Shown here piece by piece: positions 25,581-34,800 of a stretch of DNA of 54,529 bases (position 1 is the stretch's first letter; the number at the start of each line of letters is the position of its first letter). Under the pieces are notes generated by a model. The model was given only the letters and a program-made list of their open reading frames with translations. It made no database searches and was not told the origin of the DNA. This DNA is from an uncultured Ruminococcus sp. (GTDB taxonomy: Bacteria; Bacillota; Clostridia; Oscillospirales; Ruminococcaceae), in contig UQYQ01000017.1 in assembly GCA_900545345.1 (NCBI GenBank), forward strand, positions 1 to 54,529. The letters are read 5' to 3'. Position numbers and translations under genes: made by a program.

Positions 25581-27080
25581 CTACTTCTGTATGTCCAGTG
25601 TTTTTAAAACAAAGTTCTTCATATCAGTCTTATCTATAGTGTCTTTAAAACGAATTTCTTTATCCTTAAGCTCTGCCAATGATGCAGGAATCTCCAGCTT
25701 TGAAGTCTCAAAAAGCTTATCTACAAGCTCGAACTCATCCATTTCAGAATCAAATTCACCGAGTGCTTCCAAAACGCTGTTTGAAAACTTATATGGACTG
25801 GCAGTTGACGCAATTACAGTCTTTGTTTCGTCACCTGTTTTAGCTTTATAGTCCTCATAAACCTTCACCGCAACGGCTGTATGAGTATCACAGGTATAAG
25901 AGTACTTATCATACTGTTCTTTAATGCAAGCCTTAGTCTGCATGTCATCACAGTAACCTGCACAAAACTCTTCTTTAAGAATATTCTTTACTGTATCCGA
26001 AACTTCATACCTTCCGTTTTCTGAAAGTGCAGTAAACCATTCTCTTATCTGACTGTCATCTTCACCGCAGATATGATAAAGAAGTCTTTCTAAATTAGAA
26101 GAAATTAAAATATCCATAGACGGTGAAATTGTTGTATAAAACTTTCTGTTTCTGTCATAAACACCTGTGTTCAAGAAATCTGTAAGAACATTATTAGAGT
26201 TTGACGCACAAATAAGCTTATTAACAGGTATACCCATTTTCTTGGCATAATATGCTGCCAGTATGTTTCCGAAATTTCCTGTCGGTACAACTATATTAAT
26301 CTTTTCACCAAGTTCAATTTCTTTGTCAAAAACCAGCTGAGCATATGAAGACACATAATATATAATCTGAGGTGCAAGCCTTCCCCAGTTGATTGAATTT
26401 GCAGATGAGAACATTAGTCCGTTTTCGCTGAGCTTATTTTCAACTTCTTTATCTGTGAATATCGCCTTTACACCGTTCTGGGCGTCATCAAAGTTGCCGC
26501 TTATAGCACATACAGAAACATTTTCACCCTCCTGAGTTGTCATTTGTTTCTTTTGCATTGCAGAAACACCGTCAACAGGATAAAACACCATAATTTGTGT
26601 TCCCTCAACATTTTTAAAACCTTCAAGTGCAGCTTTACCTGTATCACCGGAGGTTGCAACTAAAATAACAACCTTTTTATCAAGATTAATCTTTTTTGAA
26701 GATGTAGTTATCAAATACGGAAGAATCTGCAAAGCCATATCTTTGAAGGCACAAGTAGGACCGTGCCAAAGCTCTAACATATATGTTCCGTCAAACAGAT
26801 GTGCAAGCTCACAGATATTCTTTGTATCAAAATTCTTATCAGAATACGCATTATCAACACAATATCTGATTTCGGAATCACTGAAATCGGTAAGAAATTT
26901 TGAAAAAACAAATGCCGCTCTGTCAGGATAACTCATTTCACCCATTGTTTTTATATCATCAAATGTAATTTCAGGTATTTCACTCGGAACAAATAATCCC
27001 CCGTCTTTTGAAATACCCTGTGCAATAGCCTGTGCAGATGTCACATTAACACTGCTGTCCCTTGTACTCTTATAATACAT
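25581..27080 (-). CDS. thrC: Threonine synthase
   Basis: 499 aa, the longer class of bacterial ThrC. N-terminal block YKSTRD...DGGLFVPSEIP; PLP lysine Lys113 in HGPTCAFKDMALQ; phosphate cup TSGDTGKAAL; nucleotide-fold block GNFGNILAAYYAKKMG. It converts O-phosphohomoserine to threonine. AGGAGG before the ATG. Only 37 nt separate it from yraN upstream, so no T-box or other riboswitch is present. Confidence 0.95.
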   Translation of the reverse strand: MYYKSTRDSSVNVTSAQAIAQGISKDGGLFVPSEIPEITFDDIKTMGEMSYPDRAAFVFSKFLTDFSDSEIRYCVDNAYSDKNFDTKNICELAHLFDGTYMLELWHGPTCAFKDMALQILPYLITTSSKKINLDKKVVILVATSGDTGKAALEGFKNVEGTQIMVFYPVDGVSAMQKKQMTTQEGENVSVCAISGNFDDAQNGVKAIFTDKEVENKLSENGLMFSSANSINWGRLAPQIIYYVSSYAQLVFDKEIELGEKINIVVPTGNFGNILAAYYAKKMGIPVNKLICASNSNNVLTDFLNTGVYDRNRKFYTTISPSMDILISSNLERLLYHICGEDDSQIREWFTALSENGRYEVSDTVKNILKEEFCAGYCDDMQTKACIKEQYDKYSYTCDTHTAVAVKVYEDYKAKTGDETKTVIASTASPYKFSNSVLEALGEFDSEMDEFELVDKLFETSKLEIPASLAELKDKEIRFKDTIDKTDMKNFVLKTLDIQK

Positions 27081-27117
27081 AAAATCCTCCTGTATAATCT
27101 ATATATTTAACTTTAAA

Positions 27118-27480
27118 TTATCTGCTGTTATCAAATGCATTTATATAATACTTCAGCTTAATAACCTTATCATTTTTGACCTCAACTACCGCAGCGTCAA
27201 ATCTGCACTTAGGTGTGGTATCCAATTTTCCCAAAAACCTTTCAGCAGCATATATAATATGCCTTCTCTTGGCTGCGGTCAGAGCCTGCTCACCGGAAAT
27301 TAAAGCACCGAATTTTCTGGTTTTAACTTCAACAAAACACAAAGTTTCGTTTTTCTTAGCGATTATATCAATTTCACCGCCTTTGACAGTGAAATTCCTG
27401 ACCACAATTTCATATCCGTTTTTTTGAAGATAATCACAAACCGTTTGTTCGCCTAAATTACCTATTTCTCTGTTTTTCAT
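27118..27480 (-). CDS. yraN: YraN/UPF0102 family protein, endonuclease-like fold
   Basis: 120 aa. Conserved start GNLGEQTVCDYLQKNGYEIV, then the PD-(D/E)xK-like core GGEIDIIAKKNETLCFVEVKTR, the signature of UPF0102. Probably binds or cuts nucleic acid; role unproven. Start overlaps the rnhB stop (TAATG), giving tight coupling. The rnhB-yraN pair is typical in Firmicutes. Confidence 0.9.
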   Translation of the reverse strand: MKNREIGNLGEQTVCDYLQKNGYEIVVRNFTVKGGEIDIIAKKNETLCFVEVKTRKFGALISGEQALTAAKRRHIIYAAERFLGKLDTTPKCRFDAAVVEVKNDKVIKLKYYINAFDNSR

Positions 27481-28079
27481 TACTTATTTAAAACCTTTTT
27501 TAAAAAGCTTGGTCTATGTACAGGCGAAACACCGAACTTTTCAATCATTTCATAATGAAGCTTTGTTCCATACCCTTTATGTTTTGAAAACCGGTACCGA
27601 GGATATTCTTCATCTAAAGCTTTCATATATCTGTCTCTTGCAACCTTTGCTAAAATTGAAGCTGCCGCTATTGACTGTGATTTTGCATCACCCTTAACAA
27701 CCGTTTGAGTATCAACGCCGTCAAGCTCAGGTGACTTGTTCCCGTCAATCAAAGCAAGCTCAGGTTTAATTTCAAGTCCTTCAACAGCCCTTTTCATAGC
27801 AAGCATTGCAGCATTTAAAATATTAATCTGCTCAATTTCATCAACACTTGCAGCTGCTATGCAATAAGCCTTTGCTTTGTCGGTTATAACATCAAACAGA
27901 AGTTCTCTTTTCTTTTCACTTAGCTTTTTGGAATCGTTAATTCCCTCTATAATAGTATTTTCGTCGAATATTACCGCAGCAGCATATACATCACCTGCAA
28001 GCGGTCCTCTTCCGGCTTCATCAACTCCGCAGAGTATTCTTCCTTTTCTCATTTCATTGTCAAAATCGAATAATTCCAT
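27480..28079 (-). CDS. rnhB: Ribonuclease HII
   Basis: 199 aa. Catalytic acidic residues Asp20-Glu21 in CGVDEAGRGPLAGDVYAA, a third Asp in LIDGNKSPE, and a fourth in ILAKVARDRYM. It removes ribonucleotides and RNA primers from DNA-RNA hybrids. 9 nt after rbgA in the rplS-lepB-rbgA-rnhB order conserved in Firmicutes. Confidence 0.95.
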   Translation of the reverse strand: MELFDFDNEMRKGRILCGVDEAGRGPLAGDVYAAAVIFDENTIIEGINDSKKLSEKKRELLFDVITDKAKAYCIAAASVDEIEQINILNAAMLAMKRAVEGLEIKPELALIDGNKSPELDGVDTQTVVKGDAKSQSIAAASILAKVARDRYMKALDEEYPRYRFSKHKGYGTKLHYEMIEKFGVSPVHRPSFLKKVLNK

Positions 28080-28088
28080 TGTTTTTCC

Positions 28089-28988
28089 TTAATTCAAATC
28101 TTTTGGTGTTTCAATAGAAAGCCTTCCAAGCTTCCCGCTCCTGAATTCATCCACAACAGTTATAGCTGCCCTCTCGGTATTTATTTCACCGCCCGAAACC
28201 AGAAAACCACGCTTTTTACCGATTCGCTCTAAAATCTCAAAGCCCAGTGAACAGTTGCTCATTGACATATCGTCTTCATATATATCGTCAAGACTTATAT
28301 TATATCTTTTTATAATATTATCAGGATATTTTTCAAACAAGAACTGAAGCAATCTGCAGGCAAGATACTCTAAGTCCATAACATCATCCTTAACGGCACC
28401 TGTAAAAGCCAAATGCTCACCGACAGTTTTATCCTCGAATTTAGGCCACAAAACCCCAGGCATATCCAAAAGCTCAATTTCATTGCCTATAGATACCCAT
28501 TGCTTCCCTCTTGTTACCCCCGGTCTGTCCTCAACCTTTGCTCTTTTAGAACCTGCAAGCCTGTTTATAAATGACGATTTTCCCACATTAGGAATCCCGA
28601 CAATCATTATTCTTATAGGTCTTCCGACCATTCCTTTACTGTTCCATACAGATATTTGTTCTTTTAACAGCTCTTTCAAAGAAGGCAAAAACTTATTTAC
28701 ACCTTTCCCGCTTCGGCAATCGGTGGCAATAGACATGATACCTTTTCTTTTATAATAATCAAGCCACATCGAATTTGCCGTTTCATCAGCGGCATCACAT
28801 TTATTTAAAATAACAAGTCTTGGTTTTGAACCGACAAGTCTGTCCATCTCGGGATTTCTGCTTGATATGGGAATTCTGGCGTCCGTCATCTCAACAACTG
28901 CGTCAACTAACTTTAAGTTAGACTGCATAAGGCGACGCGTTTTTGCCATATGACCGGGAAACCATTGAACACTTATTTCATCGCTCAT
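28089..28988 (-). CDS. rbgA: Ribosome biogenesis GTPase RbgA (YlqF)
   Basis: 299 aa. Circularly permuted GTPase: G4 NKCDAAD comes before G1 GIPNVGKSSFINRL and G3 DMPGVLWPKF. N-terminal WFPGHMAKTRR is diagnostic. It matures the 50S subunit in the cytoplasm. 31 nt after lepB. Confidence 0.95.
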   Translation of the reverse strand: MSDEISVQWFPGHMAKTRRLMQSNLKLVDAVVEMTDARIPISSRNPEMDRLVGSKPRLVILNKCDAADETANSMWLDYYKRKGIMSIATDCRSGKGVNKFLPSLKELLKEQISVWNSKGMVGRPIRIMIVGIPNVGKSSFINRLAGSKRAKVEDRPGVTRGKQWVSIGNEIELLDMPGVLWPKFEDKTVGEHLAFTGAVKDDVMDLEYLACRLLQFLFEKYPDNIIKRYNISLDDIYEDDMSMSNCSLGFEILERIGKKRGFLVSGGEINTERAAITVVDEFRSGKLGRLSIETPKDLN

Positions 28989-29019
28989 GTTAAATTCCTT
29001 TCACAATTTTATAGAGCTT

Positions 29020-29610
29020 TTATTTTAAAAATCCAAAGCTGTTAAACGGATAAATTCTCAAAAATGCCTTGCCCAATACATCTTCCGTCGAAACAAATCC
29101 GATTACCCTGCTGTCTGTTGAATGATTTCTGTTATCACCCATTACAAAAATCTTACCATCGGGAACAACCATCGGATAGCTTCCGCCGCCGTCACTCAGC
29201 ATATAGCCTTCATTAGTATAAGGCTCATCTAAAACCTTGCCGTCGACTGTTACGGTATGAGCTGCAATATCAATATCAATAGTCTGACCTTCAGTAGCGA
29301 TAACTCGTTTGATAATTGTTTTATTCAGTTCTTGGCTGTTGACAACCACAATATCACCTTGTTTAGGTGTGTAAAACAGATGAGAAATAATCAGTCTTTG
29401 CCCATCCTCAAGCGTCGGAAGCATTGATTCACCGTCAACAACCACTATTCTAAAAGCAAATGTAAAAATTAAAATGACTACAAAAATCGAAACCGCAATG
29501 GATTCAAGCCATTCTAAAACTTCATTCCCTATAGATTTTTTTTTCTTGAATTTATCATAATCCTCGTTACTGTAAATTTCATTTTTAATATCTTCCATAT
29601 ATGCAATCAT
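29020..29610 (-). CDS. lepB: Signal peptidase I
   Basis: 196 aa. One N-terminal transmembrane segment (~36-56), catalytic Ser62 in DGESMLPTL and Lys101 in TIIKRVIATEG, plus the GDNRNHSTDSR box. It removes signal peptides from exported proteins at the outer face of the membrane. The AGGAGG lies 17 nt upstream of the ATG at 29610 and about 29 nt from the in-frame ATG at residue 5, so the start is uncertain. Confidence 0.95.
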   Translation of the reverse strand: MIAYMEDIKNEIYSNEDYDKFKKKKSIGNEVLEWLESIAVSIFVVILIFTFAFRIVVVDGESMLPTLEDGQRLIISHLFYTPKQGDIVVVNSQELNKTIIKRVIATEGQTIDIDIAAHTVTVDGKVLDEPYTNEGYMLSDGGGSYPMVVPDGKIFVMGDNRNHSTDSRVIGFVSTEDVLGKAFLRIYPFNSFGFLK

Positions 29611-29711
29611 ACTTCACAGCGAAGTATCCTCCTTTTACTATTCAAAATATAATATATATTATTTATTCTAACAAAAAAAGCAACAAATTTCAAGTACTTT
29701 TGCAAAAAGAA

Positions 29712-29735
29712 AAAGGAACAAAAAATTGTTCCTTT
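29712..29735 (-). terminator. Terminator after rplS
   Basis: A 10-bp stem AAAGGAACAA / TTGTTCCTTT with a 4-nt loop, followed on the - strand by TTCTTTTTG. It lies 9 nt past the rplS stop and separates it from lepB. Confidence 0.85.
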
Positions 29736-29743
29736 CATAACAA

Positions 29744-30088
29744 TTATTTAATTGCTTCTTTAACTTTTGCAGCCTTACCTACTCTGTCTCTCAGATAGTA
29801 TAGCTTAGCTCTGCGTACACGACCGTGTCTTACGATTTCAACCTTTTCAACAATCGGTGAATGTACAGGGAATACTCTTTCAATACCGCATCCGTGAGCA
29901 ACACGACGAACTGTAAATGTTTCATTTACACCGCCATGCTTCTTAGCGATAATTGTTCCCTCAAAAATTTGAATTCTTGACTTGTCGCCTTCCTTAATCT
30001 TAACATGTACTTTAACAGTATCACCGATATTAAGGACAGGAACCTCAGCTTTTAAGCTTGAATTTGAAATTAGTTTTAAAGCGTCCAC
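29744..30088 (-). CDS. rplS: 50S ribosomal protein L19
   Basis: 114 aa. Typical L19: NIGDTVKVHVKIKEGDKSRIQIFEG, then the basic FPVHSPIVEKVEIVRHGRVRRAKLYYLRDRVGKAAK-type C-terminus. It sits at the 30S-50S interface. The start is GTG at 30088, with GGAGG 8 nt upstream. Preceded by a structured leader and followed by a terminator, so expressed alone. Confidence 0.97.
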   Translation of the reverse strand: MDALKLISNSSLKAEVPVLNIGDTVKVHVKIKEGDKSRIQIFEGTIIAKKHGGVNETFTVRRVAHGCGIERVFPVHSPIVEKVEIVRHGRVRRAKLYYLRDRVGKAAKVKEAIK

Positions 30089-30099
30089 TTTAAATACCT

Positions 30100-30230
30100 C
30101 CTATTATTTTCAGACATTCATACATTTTGCTCTGCAAAATCAGAGGACTATCCGCTTTAATGTCTTGCCGATTGGCAGGCATTAACTCTCGTCGCTGTCG
30201 GCGACGGTAAATCAAATGCTTATATATTAT
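30100..30230 (-). promoter_or_regulatory. Structured 5' leader of rplS, candidate L19 autoregulatory element
   Basis: In the - strand RNA three hairpins follow each other: CGTCGC/GCGACG; TTAATG-CCTGCC / GGCA-CATTAA; and ATTTTGC/GCAAAAT, ending just before the rplS ribosome-binding site. L19 leaders that bind the protein are known in Firmicutes. Whether this is a member would need a covariance search. Confidence 0.5.
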
Positions 30231-30309
30231 ATCACAACAAAATTTAAAATTCAAGCTATTTTGTAAAAAAAGTTTAAAATTTATGTAATATTGCCCTTAA
30301 CAAGAGTTA

Positions 30310-30882
30310 TCAGCAAAAAATTTCAGAAACAACTATATAGACAAGTGTAATAATCAGTGAAAAATTAGTTATACCTTTGTATATCATTAATATTATAACA
30401 CATATTGTCAAAAGAATCAGTACTGCCCGTATTGCCTTATAAGCTGAATTCATTGCTACTGAAACAGAGTCTTCAAAAATCAGCTTTAAAACCCGTCCCC
30501 CGTCAAAATATTTATAAGGAAGAAGATTAAAAAGTCCCAGTATCAGACTTGTATATGCAAACTGTGTAAGTATACCTTTAAAAATAAAAAAACAAACTAT
30601 ATTTACACCTGCGCCGGCAAGCAATACATAGATTTCACTCTTTTTGTTATAAAGTCTGTCCTGTTCACTTTTTAGTTTAATACCTCCTCCGTATAGTGTT
30701 ATTTCATTTATAGGTACAGAAAACTTATACATCATCAGCATATGACCGAACTCATGAATAAAGCAGCATAGCAGTGCGGTTATAACAGCAAAATTGTCAC
30801 CTATAAAAAATAAAACAGCCAAAACGGCAAAAAAGCTGAATGACAATTTAATCTTATATTCCTTCAAGCGAAATTCCAGCAT
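30310..30882 (-). CDS. Site-2 protease family membrane metalloprotease (M50)
   Basis: 190 aa, with about five hydrophobic segments. Zinc motif HEFGH at 43-47, and the second ligand Asp127 in NLLPYKYFDGGRVL. It cleaves substrates inside the membrane. The size and topology are compatible with a SpoIVFB-like pro-sigma-K protease, but no SpoIVFA is adjacent, so I leave the role open. Lies downstream of the spoVM terminator. Confidence 0.88.
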   Translation of the reverse strand: MLEFRLKEYKIKLSFSFFAVLAVLFFIGDNFAVITALLCCFIHEFGHMLMMYKFSVPINEITLYGGGIKLKSEQDRLYNKKSEIYVLLAGAGVNIVCFFIFKGILTQFAYTSLILGLFNLLPYKYFDGGRVLKLIFEDSVSVAMNSAYKAIRAVLILLTICVIILMIYKGITNFSLIITLVYIVVSEIFC

Positions 30883-30948
30883 ATTATTTTCCCTTTATAT
30901 TTATAGTCATACTAAACATATGCTGAAAAAACAATAAATATGAAAACA

Positions 30949-30971
30949 GTGCTCGACAATATGTCAAGCAC
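30949..30971 (-). terminator. Terminator after spoVM
   Basis: Arms GTGCTCGACA and TGTCAAGCAC pair with one mismatch around a 3-nt loop, 7 nt past the spoVM stop. TGTTTTC follows on the - strand. Confidence 0.65.
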
Positions 30972-30977
30972 TTAAAC

Positions 30978-31061
30978 TTAATATTCTGAACTTTTAACCT
31001 TAAATACTATTTTAAAAATACCCGAAAGAATTTTAGGTGTCTTAACTAATACAATTTTCAT
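30978..31061 (-). CDS. spoVM: Stage V sporulation protein M (27 aa)
   Basis: An open frame of 27 codons behind a consensus AGGAGG 6-7 nt upstream of its ATG. It starts MKIVLVKTPKILSGIF, matching the SpoVM pattern: a short start, Lys-x-Pro-Lys-x-Leu-x-Gly-Ile, then an amphipathic helix. B. subtilis SpoVM is 26 aa and recognises the convex forespore membrane, anchoring SpoIVA for coat assembly. The position directly after thiN is exactly that of spoVM in Bacillus, which supports the call strongly. Confidence 0.85.
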   Translation of the reverse strand: MKIVLVKTPKILSGIFKIVFKVKSSEY

Positions 31062-31119
31062 ATGTAATCTCCTCCTGATAATAAGAATACTTTATAATAT
31101 TCATATCAGACAATTATTG

Positions 31120-31743
31120 TTACAGTTTAGAAAGACACACAAAAAGAATACCGCTTTTAAAAGAAATAACTGCAAAATCCTCAACTATCTCATTAGAAAC
31201 ACCAAGAGGAAATTTGTTAGTAAGCACTGCGTTGTCAAGAGGATATTTAACACCGTTCTCACAAAGTCCGGTTACTTCATCAGTCATTGAAAATGTTGAC
31301 AAAGAATATCCTGCTCTATTTTGAAATTTATATTCACCGGGTATAAGCCCCATTATCTCATTGTTTTCATCAATTAGTTTTCCTAAAGCACCGTGATACG
31401 CAATAAAGCTGAGCGTCTGCAAATTCGCAACTGTGTGATCCAGCCGTCCGCCTGTCCCGCCGAGAATCAGTATTTCTTCAGCACCTTTGTCAAGAGCATA
31501 CCTGACAGCTGTCATTGTATCTGTGTCATCTTTCTCAGCCTTTAATTTTTTTACAATTACATCTTCTGGTACATAACCCAATGAATCAAAGTCGCCGATT
31601 GCAATATCTATTTCAACATCAGCTTTTTTTAAGGTTTTATAACCCTTATCAGCTGCAATAATGTAATCACATTCTTCAGCAGTTTTTTTCAGCCAACTGA
31701 GATTATCAATCCTTCCGCCCCCAGCTATAAGACACTTTCTCAT
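31120..31743 (-). CDS. thiN: Thiamine diphosphokinase
   Basis: About 207 aa from the ATG at 31743 (MRKCLIAGG); a GTG at 31761 inside the end of rsgA is possible but less likely, as GGGAGC lies 11 nt before the ATG. Blocks: IAADKGYKTLKK, DIAIGDFDSLG, KLKAEKDDTDTMTAV, LGGTGGRLDHTVANLQTL. It makes thiamine pyrophosphate from thiamine and ATP. Follows rsgA; the rpe gene found between them in Bacillus is missing here. Confidence 0.92.
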   Translation of the reverse strand: MRKCLIAGGGRIDNLSWLKKTAEECDYIIAADKGYKTLKKADVEIDIAIGDFDSLGYVPEDVIVKKLKAEKDDTDTMTAVRYALDKGAEEILILGGTGGRLDHTVANLQTLSFIAYHGALGKLIDENNEIMGLIPGEYKFQNRAGYSLSTFSMTDEVTGLCENGVKYPLDNAVLTNKFPLGVSNEIVEDFAVISFKSGILFVCLSKL

Positions 31744-31748
31744 AAGAA

Positions 31749-32630
31749 TCAGTGCTCCCACTCTTTTAAATTTTTAGCTTCTTCAAACATTTTCACATAA
31801 TTTTCATGCCGTGATTTTGAAATTATACCGTCATTGACTGCTCTTATTATTTCACAGCCCGGCTCGCTTATATGATTGCAGTCCTGAAATTTGCACTTGC
31901 CTGTAAATCCGCTGAATTCCCTAAAGCATGATGCAAGTTCATCTTTAAAAATTATATCATATTTGTTAGTATCAAATGATGAAAATCCGGGTGTATCTGC
32001 TACATATCCGCCGTCATGCAGTTTAAACAGTTCAACATGTCTGGTTGTATGCTTCCCTCTTCCAAGCTTCTTACTTATTTCACCTGTGTCTAAATTCAAG
32101 TCAGGAAAAAGATTATTCAGCAGGCTTGATTTGCCGACTCCTGTATTTCCTGTGAAAGCCGAAAGCTTTCCTGAAAGTATTTCCTTTAACTCTTCACAGC
32201 CTTGACCTGTAGTATTATCAACTGCAAAAACACTTATGCCGACATTTTTATATATCGAAACAAGCTCCTCTTCACTTTTTTTATCGGTTTTAGTAAATAC
32301 TACAACAGGTTCAATGCCTTTATACTCGGCTATTGCAATAAATTTGTCAATAAGCAGAAGATTCGGTGAAGGCTCACAGACAGAATTAACCAGCACAAGG
32401 TAATCTAAATTTGCAAGCTGCGGTCTGATAATAAGTGATTTTCTGTCAAACACTTTGCTTATTACAGGCGTTTCACCGTCGGTAATTTGAATTTCTACCC
32501 AATCACCGCATACGGGAGACAAATTTCTGTTTCTGAAAACACCTTTTGCCTTGCATTCATATACAACATCAGAGGCCTCTACAAAGTAGATGCCTCCGAG
32601 TAATTTTATAATTAATCCCTCTTTAATCAT
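31749..32630 (-). CDS. rsgA: Ribosome small-subunit-dependent GTPase RsgA
   Basis: 293 aa. OB fold (~1-65), circularly permuted GTPase with G4 TKTDKK before G1 GNTGVGKS (161-168) and G3 DTPGFSSF, then a C-terminal zinc finger (CKFQDCNHISEPGC). It acts in 30S maturation. ATG starts 2 nt after the prkC stop without a clear ribosome-binding site, so translation is coupled. Confidence 0.95.
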   Translation of the reverse strand: MIKEGLIIKLLGGIYFVEASDVVYECKAKGVFRNRNLSPVCGDWVEIQITDGETPVISKVFDRKSLIIRPQLANLDYLVLVNSVCEPSPNLLLIDKFIAIAEYKGIEPVVVFTKTDKKSEEELVSIYKNVGISVFAVDNTTGQGCEELKEILSGKLSAFTGNTGVGKSSLLNNLFPDLNLDTGEISKKLGRGKHTTRHVELFKLHDGGYVADTPGFSSFDTNKYDIIFKDELASCFREFSGFTGKCKFQDCNHISEPGCEIIRAVNDGIISKSRHENYVKMFEEAKNLKEWEH

Positions 32631-32632
32631 AA

Positions 32633-34774
32633 CTATTCAGCATTGTTTGTGGTCGTCTGACTCCACTGTGTTGTAGGCTCATCTGTTGAAGCACCAGAGG
32701 TTGGCTTTTTCGTGCTTTTTGAAGTGTCACGCTCAGGCGTTATAGATGTAAACGCACTTGCGTTAGTTGATGTTGCTGAATAAGTTTTATCTGCAAAGTT
32801 CACTTCATAAGATCCATACAATGCAGAATCATCATCTCTTTGAACCTTGATAGAAACCGATTGTTTTCCCTGTCCTGTTACAGGAACTCTTATTGAACCT
32901 CCTGCGACGGTTTCTGCATCACCGAGAGCTTGGGTATTTTTTAAGTTTCCGTTTATATAAATCAAAATCTTATAACTTCCCCATGCCCCGACAGGTACGG
33001 AAACATCAATATTAACAGTATTAGAAGCAGCCTCACCGGTTGATACGCCTATAGTTATCACAGTATCTCTGTCAACACTTGTTCCCTTTGAAATAGACTG
33101 AGTCACAACCAAACCTTTTTCAACTTCATCAGTGTCGACATCGGTTACTTCACATTTTAATTTGTTTTCTTCAAGCAATGCTCTTGCATCGTCTTCGGTT
33201 TTACCGATAACCGACGGAACCTTAACCTTAGTCTGCAAAGGCCCGCTGCTGACAAAAACAGTTACTGACGAGCCTTGCGGAACTTCATCATTTGTTTCAG
33301 GATTAGTTTTTATTACACGGCCTTCCACTACATCATCATCATGAATCAGACTTTGTACAGGAACAAGATTAAGTCTTTCAAGTTCTGATGCCGCAGCTTC
33401 ATAGGTTTGATTCTTTAAATCAGGTATTACAGAAGTTTTCGGTCCTTTAGAAACTTTTACAGCAATCTCCGAGCCTTCTTTTTTAATTGTACCGGCAGGA
33501 ATATCCTGTTCAAAAATTATATTTTGGGCATAATCATTATTGTATTCTTCTGTAATAATAAACTGAAGATTTTCACCGTATTCGTTCTTTGCGTCGATTA
33601 TCGACTGTCCGATAAAGTTCGGAACTTCAATTTTATTTGTGTTGCTTCCGAAAGCATCAGACTTAATAACCATAAACAGTATTACTACTGCCGCAATGAT
33701 TACAACAGCAACAGTAACCGCTGACAATATAGGAACTACATATGAACGCTTTCTGACAGGCTCATCATCGTCATCATAATACTCATTAGGATAATAGTTA
33801 TTATAAGTATCAACAGGCTGATTAGGATCAACATCTATTATCTCATTATTATCAGAAGTATCATCATTTTTCACAGGATTGAAAAAAATCGTAGACTCAC
33901 TTGACTTATGCGCGTCAAGATCGTTATTGCTTTTATAACCGAAAATGACATCAGGATTATGCTTGAATGTTTCAATATCCTTTATCATTTCAGAAGCCGA
34001 CTGATATCTTCTTGAAGGATTTCTCTCCATCGCATGATAAACAATCTCTTCTAAAGGTTCCGGAATAGCACTGATAATCTCTCTTGGATTTTTAGCGACC
34101 TCCTGCATATGCATAAGAGCAACAGCAACAGGATTTTCAGCGTCGAAAGGTTTTTTCCCTGTAAGCATTTCATAGAGCATCACGCCGACGGAGTATATGT
34201 CGCTCTTTTCATCTGTAATATCACCTCTTGCCTGTTCAGGTGATATGTAATGAACCGAACCGATTGTTTTATCAGACAGAGTTTTACCGTCTGACCTTGA
34301 AAAGCGTGCGATTCCAAAATCCATTACCTTTATAGTTCCGTCAGAGAAAAGCATAATGTTCTGCGGCTTTATATCTCTGTGAACAATTCCCCTGTCGTGT
34401 GCGTGCTGAAGAGCCCTTAAAACCTGTGTAATAAAATGAACAGCGTCTTTCCATCTCAATACGCCCTGCTGTTCTATAAATTCTTTCAGAGTAATACCAT
34501 CAATATATTCCATAACAATATACTGAATTTCATCGGAGAATCCAACATCGTATATTTTAACAATATTAGGATGAGAAAGTACAGCTATGGCCTTACTTTC
34601 ATTTCTGAATCTTCTTAAAAATTCTTCATTTTCCGAATATTCATTTTTTAAAATCTTAACGGCAACAGTTCTGTCTTCCATAATGTCAACGGCTTTATAA
34701 ACATCAGCCATTCCGCCTATTCCGATAAGCTCGGTAATTTCATATCTTCCGTCAAGTTTTTTCCCTATATTCAT
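32633..34774 (-). CDS. prkC: PASTA-domain Ser/Thr protein kinase PrkC
   Basis: About 713 aa. Start is likely the ATG at 34774 or the TTG at 34780, which lies 8 nt after GGGAGG; the GTG at 34801 has no site. Numbered from that GTG: glycine loop GIGGMADVY, Lys49, catalytic HRDIKPQN with Asp143, and DFG at 161-163. Then an acidic linker, one transmembrane span (~354-380), three PASTA domains (~390-585), an extra beta-rich domain and a Thr/Ser-rich tail. PASTA domains bind muropeptides; PrkC signals spore germination and wall growth. Paired with prpC directly upstream. Confidence 0.95.
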   Translation of the reverse strand: MNIGKKLDGRYEITELIGIGGMADVYKAVDIMEDRTVAVKILKNEYSENEEFLRRFRNESKAIAVLSHPNIVKIYDVGFSDEIQYIVMEYIDGITLKEFIEQQGVLRWKDAVHFITQVLRALQHAHDRGIVHRDIKPQNIMLFSDGTIKVMDFGIARFSRSDGKTLSDKTIGSVHYISPEQARGDITDEKSDIYSVGVMLYEMLTGKKPFDAENPVAVALMHMQEVAKNPREIISAIPEPLEEIVYHAMERNPSRRYQSASEMIKDIETFKHNPDVIFGYKSNNDLDAHKSSESTIFFNPVKNDDTSDNNEIIDVDPNQPVDTYNNYYPNEYYDDDDEPVRKRSYVVPILSAVTVAVVIIAAVVILFMVIKSDAFGSNTNKIEVPNFIGQSIIDAKNEYGENLQFIITEEYNNDYAQNIIFEQDIPAGTIKKEGSEIAVKVSKGPKTSVIPDLKNQTYEAAASELERLNLVPVQSLIHDDDVVEGRVIKTNPETNDEVPQGSSVTVFVSSGPLQTKVKVPSVIGKTEDDARALLEENKLKCEVTDVDTDEVEKGLVVTQSISKGTSVDRDTVITIGVSTGEAASNTVNIDVSVPVGAWGSYKILIYINGNLKNTQALGDAETVAGGSIRVPVTGQGKQSVSIKVQRDDDSALYGSYEVNFADKTYSATSTNASAFTSITPERDTSKSTKKPTSGASTDEPTTQWSQTTTNNAE

Positions 34775-34800
34775 GTCCAAAACATTATCCTCCCTTTTCA

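Noticed and set aside
27081..27117. T-box or other riboswitch before thrC
   Set aside because: Only 37 nt separate thrC from yraN, with no room for one.
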